Positions 30,576 to 35,783 of a stretch of 35,783 nt of DNA are shown one piece after another. The position numbers and the translations under genes were made by a program. The first letter of the stretch is position 1, and every line of letters starts with the position of its first letter. Source of the stretch: Prevotella sp. (GTDB lineage: Bacteria > Bacillota_I > Bacilli_A > ML615J-28 > CAG-313); contig JAMPDF010000009.1 in NCBI GenBank assembly GCA_023665755.1, forward strand, positions 1 to 35,783. Reading direction: 5' to 3'. The notes beneath the pieces are model-generated. The model saw only the letters and a program-made list of their open reading frames with translations. It was not told where the DNA came from and did not search any database.

Positions 30576-31841
30576 ATGAAAATCATTGAAGAATCACAAT
30601 TGAAAAAGACAATATCACAACTGAATATATATCAAGAAGAACACAAAAGTATCAAATACTTTTATAAGGATTTAGATGAACTTCAACTAGATTCTTTACA
30701 ACGTTTTTCTTTTCAACAAGATAATGCATTCTTCAATGAAGTTTCATTTATTTTAAGTGTTATTTCTTCTATCATCGCACACCCACATTTAAGCAATAAA
30801 GGAGAAGACATTATTGTACGAGCAAGTACTGCAGGGCATTTATCTACAGAATCTTTTCAACAAGTGTTTAAAGATACACAGTTGTGGAAAGAAAAAGACT
30901 ATGAAATGATTCCTGAATATGTGCATCACTATCAATATACAGATGAATTAAAGATATATGAAAATATATTTATTGGCATGTTAATCCATTTAATTGATGT
31001 AGAACTTGGTAAATATAGTGAATTTTATATGCATATGCTTCCATCACTTGATGTAGATCATTTTGAAATTTCTGAAAATAAAAACATTGAAAAAACACTT
31101 GCTCAAATAGATGATTTACAAAGAAAATTAAGATATATTAAAAATACTTATTTTTACAAAGAAATCTCTAAATGTAATTTATCACTTCGTACAATTCAAC
31201 CTACTAATATCCTATTAAAGGATCGTTTGTATCATTATTGCTTTAAATTTTATCGTAAATTTATTCAATATGAAGATAAAGATTGTTTACTTGAAGACTT
31301 TAGAAAGTATTATTTCTTTACTATTCTAAAAGTCTTCAAGGATAACCACTTTGCTTTAGATGAAAAGAAAAGTCAAAAATATAGTCACTTGTGTTTCCTT
31401 TTTAAGGATTATCAAGTAGAAATTGCTTTAGGAAAAGCACTAACCGATATTGATTTAACTGTTTCCCATCATCATGTTGTTGCAAAACATAAATTGATTC
31501 TTCAAACCGAAAGGAATTTTCAAATGCCTGAATGGGAAATAGAAAATGCACTTACAACAAACGTCATGACATTATGGAATACGTATCCATTTGCACAACC
31601 TAATCAACCTATTTTTTCCAATCGAGTGTCAGAATATGAAATGATCACTAAATGGCTAATGCATAGTATGAAAGAAGTTCAAGCCAAACGAGATATATAT
31701 AGCAAATATTGCCCAGTATGTAAACATAAGAATTTAAATCAAGAAGATGAAATATATATGTGTCCAAATTGCAAGACGATATATACATTTAAAAAAGATG
31801 AAAAAAGGGATACCATTTGGTTCATCCAATTAAGGAGGTAG
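30576..31841 (+). CDS. DUF2357/McrC-partner-like protein with C-terminal zinc ribbon
   Basis: 421 residues, predicted soluble. The stretch RTIQPTNILLKDRLYHYCFKFYRKFIQYED resembles the conserved core of DUF2357/DUF524 proteins that partner McrB-like ATPases. I do not see a PD-(D/E)xK nuclease motif. Instead the C-terminus has a zinc ribbon, Cys-Pro-x-Cys...Cys-Pro-x-Cys (about 386-410), followed by a short basic end. Four bases separate it from the ATPase gene. It may be the adaptor that connects the AAA+ ring to its substrate, with the nuclease function lost. Family assignment is moderate; a profile search would settle it. Confidence 0.6.
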   Translation: MKIIEESQLKKTISQLNIYQEEHKSIKYFYKDLDELQLDSLQRFSFQQDNAFFNEVSFILSVISSIIAHPHLSNKGEDIIVRASTAGHLSTESFQQVFKDTQLWKEKDYEMIPEYVHHYQYTDELKIYENIFIGMLIHLIDVELGKYSEFYMHMLPSLDVDHFEISENKNIEKTLAQIDDLQRKLRYIKNTYFYKEISKCNLSLRTIQPTNILLKDRLYHYCFKFYRKFIQYEDKDCLLEDFRKYYFFTILKVFKDNHFALDEKKSQKYSHLCFLFKDYQVEIALGKALTDIDLTVSHHHVVAKHKLILQTERNFQMPEWEIENALTTNVMTLWNTYPFAQPNQPIFSNRVSEYEMITKWLMHSMKEVQAKRDIYSKYCPVCKHKNLNQEDEIYMCPNCKTIYTFKKDEKRDTIWFIQLRR

Positions 31842-31845
31842 TTCG

Positions 31846-32601
31846 ATGGAAACACAACATATTCCACAAGAAGAACGAAACAAAATCACAATTTCCATTG
31901 CTGACCTACATAAATCTTATGGCAAAAAAGATGTTCTTTTAGGACTGAATTTAGAGGTTTATGAAGGTGAATTATTTGGTTTTATCGGTCGTAATGGGAT
32001 TGGTAAATCCACTACAATTGATTGCATGATTGGTTCTAAAAAGTTTTCAAAAGGAAAGATTACCCTGAAAGACTTTGATATTAAGACGAATCCCATTGAA
32101 GCAAAGGCTTCATTTGGATATGTAGCAAGTGAACCTATCTGCTATGAAGAAATGACTGGATATGACTATTTGGAATTTGTGGCCAGTATTTATGGTTTAA
32201 GTGAAGTAGATTTTAATAAAAATTATAAATATTTGAGTGGTAGACTCCAATTGAAATTAGAAGATTTAACTCATCCTATTGCGGACTATTCGCATGGTAT
32301 GAAACAAAAATTATGTTTGATAGCGAGTTTACTTCATAGTCCCAAAATTTGGATTTTAGATGAACCAACAGTTGGATTAGATATTATGGCGGTTGAGGAA
32401 TTAAAGAAAATGATGCGTGAATATGCTAATCATGGCAATACGGTTTTTGTAACCAGTCATAATATTGAATTAGTTGCTAAAATTTGTGATCGAGTAGCTA
32501 TTATTAATGATGGTAAAGTGGCTGCTCTGTATGATTTAAAGAAAAATCCCAATAAACGTTTGCAACTTTCTAAAATCTTCCTTGAAACATATGGGGGTTA
32601 G
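31846..32601 (+). CDS. ABC transporter ATP-binding protein
   Basis: 251 residues. Walker A GRNGIGKST, a degenerate signature DYSHGMKQKL in place of LSGGQ, Walker B IWILDEPTVGLD and the switch histidine in VTSHNIE are present; sequence and length fit the ABC-2/exporter (drug or polymer) class. GGAGG at 31834-31838 precedes ATG 31846, four bases after the zinc-ribbon gene. The next gene encodes a matching membrane partner. The pair may export a component of the surface structure or remodel the membrane for it. Confidence 0.93.
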   Translation: METQHIPQEERNKITISIADLHKSYGKKDVLLGLNLEVYEGELFGFIGRNGIGKSTTIDCMIGSKKFSKGKITLKDFDIKTNPIEAKASFGYVASEPICYEEMTGYDYLEFVASIYGLSEVDFNKNYKYLSGRLQLKLEDLTHPIADYSHGMKQKLCLIASLLHSPKIWILDEPTVGLDIMAVEELKKMMREYANHGNTVFVTSHNIELVAKICDRVAIINDGKVAALYDLKKNPNKRLQLSKIFLETYGG

Positions 32602-32604
32602 GTT

Positions 32605-34197
32605 ATGCTTACCCTACTTGTGAAAGATTTTAAACTATTATTTGGAAAAGAAAAACGTTTATCTAAACAGATTGTATCTACCTGTATTACGCTTGTTTTC
32701 ATCGCTTGTTTTATTACTATTGAAGTATTTTTATTTACAACCATTTTAAAGAAAATCAATCAATTTTATCAAGCACCACTTGCTTTTATGAATTTATTCT
32801 TGGCTATTATCTCTATTTTGATTATGGTTTCTAATTTATTCAATGCAAGAAAATTATTTTTTAACGAGAAGGACATTGAACAGCTTTCAGTTCATCCAAT
32901 TAGTAATGGGGCAATTATTGGTTCAAAAATGATTTTCCTTTTCCTTACCCATTATGCAATGAGCATTTTATTCATTTATCCTCTTTTTATTAGCTATGGG
33001 GTTATTTTCAATAAAGGAATGTGGTTTTATTATCTAGGGTTATTTTATCCATTTCTTTCTTTCTTATTTGAAGGAGGAATTGCACTTCTTTTCGTATATC
33101 CTCTTTGGATTACACAAAAGTTTTTGAAAAAACATTTGCTTGTTCAATTTATTTTAGCTATTGTTATATTATTTGCAGGATGTTATGTATATGCTAATGT
33201 ACTCAACTTATTTATCAATATGGTTGCTTCTAATAATATCAATAGTTTATTTACTAAAGATTCAGTAGAGCGATTTATTCAAATGAGAAAATATGAAATA
33301 CCTACAAATTTCTTAACAGATATTTTTGTAGAAAGAAGATATTCGAGATTGTTCCCCTATTTAGCCATTGCATCAGGTGTGTTTTTACTTGGTATTTCTG
33401 TAGCTATTTTTGCTTTTCACTATGTGCGCAATATATCTATTGTAAGCAAAACGAAACCAGTAAAATCATCTTTTAAACCAGTAACCGTTACAAAAGCTTT
33501 GATTCAAAAAGAAGTGCTTTTACTAACCAGAAATACCAGTTATACATTATCCTTTACAGGTTTACTACTAGTACAACCTTTTCTAGCCTATTTGGTTATC
33601 AAAGCACTCAATACCATTTTTATGACTGGTAAGTTTGCTTATTATATTGCCATGTTACCTAATTTTATTCCCCTTTTAGATATTTTGATTTTGATGCTAT
33701 TTTCAGTCATTATTGCGCAAGGTGCTAGTCAATATATTTCAATGGAGAAAAAAACAATCAAACTGATGAAAACTATTCCAGTAGATTATCAAAAACAAAT
33801 TGTAATTAAAGTGTTGATTCCGTTTGTAATGTCAGTAGCTTCACTACTGGTTAGTCTTATGGTATTATGGATAGGTCATGTCATTCGGTTTTCTACGGTA
33901 GTTTTTGGTTTGATTATGGTTGTTTTATTGTTAATGATTTTTAATATCATTGCGTTAAAAGAAGAATTATGTATTCGCAATCGTAAACCTAGATCCTACT
34001 TTGTATCAACGCTTTATGCTTATGCATTACCTATTATTTACTTTGTGGTAACGATTATTTTATCTTATTTTAAGTTACCAATTTACTTGGCATATTTGAT
34101 GGGAATTGTTGCTATGCTCATAGTCGGTTTGCCTTATATGTTTTATGTGAAGAAAAATATGGCATCATTTTTTATGGATTTGGATGTGGTGAATTAA
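32605..34197 (+). CDS. ABC exporter permease subunit
   Basis: 530 residues with roughly 12 hydrophobic segments in two blocks separated by the loop VSKTKPVKSSFKPVTVTKALIQKEVLLLTRNTSY, whose coupling-helix-like Lys-Glu-x-x-x-Leu-x-Arg region is typical of ABC-2 type exporters. Motifs such as ISNGAIIGSKMIFLF and KTIPVDYQKQIVIKVLIPFV resemble large putative ABC exporter membrane proteins. It starts three bases after the ATPase gene. No extracytoplasmic binding-protein gene is present, which argues for export rather than import. The substrate is unknown. Confidence 0.85.
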   Translation: MLTLLVKDFKLLFGKEKRLSKQIVSTCITLVFIACFITIEVFLFTTILKKINQFYQAPLAFMNLFLAIISILIMVSNLFNARKLFFNEKDIEQLSVHPISNGAIIGSKMIFLFLTHYAMSILFIYPLFISYGVIFNKGMWFYYLGLFYPFLSFLFEGGIALLFVYPLWITQKFLKKHLLVQFILAIVILFAGCYVYANVLNLFINMVASNNINSLFTKDSVERFIQMRKYEIPTNFLTDIFVERRYSRLFPYLAIASGVFLLGISVAIFAFHYVRNISIVSKTKPVKSSFKPVTVTKALIQKEVLLLTRNTSYTLSFTGLLLVQPFLAYLVIKALNTIFMTGKFAYYIAMLPNFIPLLDILILMLFSVIIAQGASQYISMEKKTIKLMKTIPVDYQKQIVIKVLIPFVMSVASLLVSLMVLWIGHVIRFSTVVFGLIMVVLLLMIFNIIALKEELCIRNRKPRSYFVSTLYAYALPIIYFVVTIILSYFKLPIYLAYLMGIVAMLIVGLPYMFYVKKNMASFFMDLDVVN

Positions 34198-34198
34198 T

Positions 34199-35783
34199 AT
34201 GAAAAAGAAAAATTTAATTGTTCTATTATTGATTCCTTTTTTAATAGCTCTACTTGGTGTAGTCACCATCAATACAACATTCAATATGATTGATAATGAT
34301 ATTTTATCTATCAAATGGGATTACGATGATATGGAAGGATTTAAGCTCAGTGATACCTTATATGAATTAAAGGCAACAGGTGTAAATCAAAAGGATTATC
34401 CAACGAGTATGGGCAATGCTTTGGTATGGAGTATTCGCAATAAAAATATTAATGACGAAAATAAATATGCGGAAATAATCGAAAAGAATAATACCTATTA
34501 TTTGCAAACTTATGCTTGTGGCGAAGTCGTGATTACTTGTTCTAATGAAAAAGGAAACGTATTTAGAAGTATGAACGCAGTGATTTATGAAAATGCGGCT
34601 ATCTTAATTAGTACAAGTATTCAAAGTTCTCAAAACAACATTGATCCGATGATTTATTACGGTGAATATGATTTACAAGATGGAAAGAAAGTGCCGACTA
34701 CAATTGATTTCAAAATTAAAGTAGTACCTGCTACTATGGAACAAACCCTTATACTCAAAGATGTATCCGAAAATATTCAATCTATAGATTTAGAAAATCA
34801 AAAATTGACTTTAAAAGAAAATGCAGTCGCAAAAAATGAAATAGCATATTTTACATTAGATTTTGTTAAAGATGGCATTACAGAACCAGCTACATATCAA
34901 TTTGAAATTGTAGATGAGGGAATCAATTGTTATACATATGATGATTTGCTTTATTGTACCAATCAGTCAGAAGAAGGCGAAATTGTAGTATTAAGAAAGT
35001 CATTTGAATCGCTTGATAATATGAAAGCATTAAATGCCAATAATGTAGAATGTTTCGGTCATTATGATAGCAATGAAAAGTTCAGTTTCCGCTTAGATAA
35101 ACAAGAAATTTATGCTTTTACAACTACATACAATCATGAATTTATTCGTCAGTGGAATGAAAATATTCAAAAAAAAGGTGGAAGCAATTTTATTTCTGAT
35201 CAAATTTTAGTTGGACTACATGTTCAAAAAGATTTTTATGGAAATGGTTATACCATTAATATGCACCATTTAACTTATCCTACTCTAACCCAAGAAGTAA
35301 GTGATGGCAATGGTGGGGTTATTCAAATTCCATATTTGAGTGACAATGATTTATTTAGAGGTCCACTTCCTTTTTATGCATTAGGAGATCACAACAACAT
35401 GCCACTTGTAGAAGCTTTTGGGCAAGATAACATAGGAATGTATGTAGATGGTGATCATATTGTAATCAATGATGTAACACTCAAAAATTGCGATTTTGGA
35501 AATATGTTATCAAATCTAAATACTGTAGGAACTGTACTAGAAACAAATGGCAATGATATTACCATTCAAAACTCGAAATTGTCAAATGGAAAAAATATAA
35601 TAAGAAGTTTTTCATCTATGGATGTAACTCTTCAAAACTCGATTTTAAGCAATGCAAGAAATTTCTTATTATCGGTTGGCACAAATGAATATTTATCCAC
35701 AGCTTCAATAGAAGAAGAGATTGCCTCGTTTGTTTCTACAGATGGTAGTATGGTTTCTGCTGCTTTACAAGCGTATTTAAAAA
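34199..35783 (+). CDS. Large surface protein with beta-helix-like region (truncated by window end)
   Basis: The frame opens at ATG 34199 and is still open at the last base, giving at least 528 residues. Residues about 5-25 form a hydrophobic segment (NLIVLLLIPFLIALLGVVTI), a signal anchor or uncleaved signal. The next 250 residues are beta-rich and may be Ig-like (LVWSIRNKNINDENKYAEI..., GEVVITCSNEKGNV). From about residue 400 short repeating strands appear (IVINDVTLKNCDFGN, DITIQNSKLSNG, VTLQNSILSNA), which are typical of right-handed parallel beta-helix proteins. It begins one base after the permease stop and is part of the operon. It is likely an exported adhesin, enzyme or anchor of the surface structure. 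The C-terminus and any sorting signal lie outside the window. Confidence 0.75.
   Translation, partial: MKKKNLIVLLLIPFLIALLGVVTINTTFNMIDNDILSIKWDYDDMEGFKLSDTLYELKATGVNQKDYPTSMGNALVWSIRNKNINDENKYAEIIEKNNTYYLQTYACGEVVITCSNEKGNVFRSMNAVIYENAAILISTSIQSSQNNIDPMIYYGEYDLQDGKKVPTTIDFKIKVVPATMEQTLILKDVSENIQSIDLENQKLTLKENAVAKNEIAYFTLDFVKDGITEPATYQFEIVDEGINCYTYDDLLYCTNQSEEGEIVVLRKSFESLDNMKALNANNVECFGHYDSNEKFSFRLDKQEIYAFTTTYNHEFIRQWNENIQKKGGSNFISDQILVGLHVQKDFYGNGYTINMHHLTYPTLTQEVSDGNGGVIQIPYLSDNDLFRGPLPFYALGDHNNMPLVEAFGQDNIGMYVDGDHIVINDVTLKNCDFGNMLSNLNTVGTVLETNGNDITIQNSKLSNGKNIIRSFSSMDVTLQNSILSNARNFLLSVGTNEYLSTASIEEEIASFVSTDGSMVSAALQAYLK

Noticed and set aside
28775..31841. Reading the McrB-like and DUF2357-like pair as a type IV restriction or phage defence locus
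   Set aside because: The pair is membrane-anchored, lacks a visible nuclease motif, and sits with gaps of 2-5 bases inside a secretion operon with no other defence gene. It remains a weaker alternative.
1..35783. tRNA or rRNA genes, CRISPR arrays, insertion sequences, integrases or prophage genes
   Set aside because: Nothing resembling them was seen; all larger open regions are accounted for by the listed genes.

Overview
The window is AT-rich DNA with almost all genes on the + strand, strong ribosome binding sites, sigma-A type promoters (TTGAAA or TTGACA, 17 bp, TATAAT) and many hairpin plus T-run terminators. It encodes SpoIIGA, sigma-E and sigma-G, so the host is an endospore-forming low-GC Gram-positive (Bacillota). 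The anaerobic energy genes (acetate kinase, ATP-type PEP carboxykinase, a sodium-pumping oxaloacetate decarboxylase) and the SipW-type surface genes suggest an uncultured gut lineage near Erysipelotrichia or early-branching Bacilli; this placement is inference. TGA is used as a stop codon, so the code is standard and not that of Mycoplasma.

Layout. 1-2730: the tail of a membrane-anchored protein, then acetate kinase and ftsZ, each with its own promoter. 2758-5390: a WYL-domain repressor, a perfect palindrome over the next promoter, and a ClbS-like gene followed by two GyrI-like genes. This looks like a compact module against small-molecule genotoxins. 5457-7784: pckA and a convergent DUF975 membrane protein sharing one two-way terminator. 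7860-10370: the sporulation cluster spoIIGA-sigE-sigG. 10400-16740: an ArsB/NhaD-like transporter, a folate-type ECF S component, gpmI, a VanZ protein with a large extracellular insert, and a hemolysin III family protein. 16860-19670: a 7TM histidine kinase and a response regulator with a SARP-like DNA-binding domain, behind a promoter carrying 11-bp-period direct repeats. 19700-21540: a NifU-like protein paired with a GGGtGRT protein. 21550-25900: a small HTH-like ORF and then the oxaloacetate decarboxylase operon, which has a long leader with a terminator-like hairpin.

25988-35783 (end): a short structured RNA candidate, a perfect consensus promoter and a tight eight-gene operon. It encodes two paralogous SipW/TasA-type secreted proteins, an ER-type (Ser-His) signal peptidase, a membrane-anchored McrB-like AAA+ ATPase, a DUF2357-like zinc-ribbon partner, an ABC ATPase and permease, and a large surface protein with a beta-helix-like part that runs off the end. 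This is the best candidate for an undescribed system: an McrBC-like motor pair apparently recruited to build or export a cell-surface structure.

Metabolic links. PckA interconverts PEP and oxaloacetate, Oad decarboxylates oxaloacetate to pyruvate while exporting Na+, GpmI supplies lower glycolysis and AckA makes ATP from acetyl phosphate. Together they fit a fermenter that uses a sodium gradient. No tRNA, rRNA, CRISPR array, insertion sequence or prophage gene was seen.
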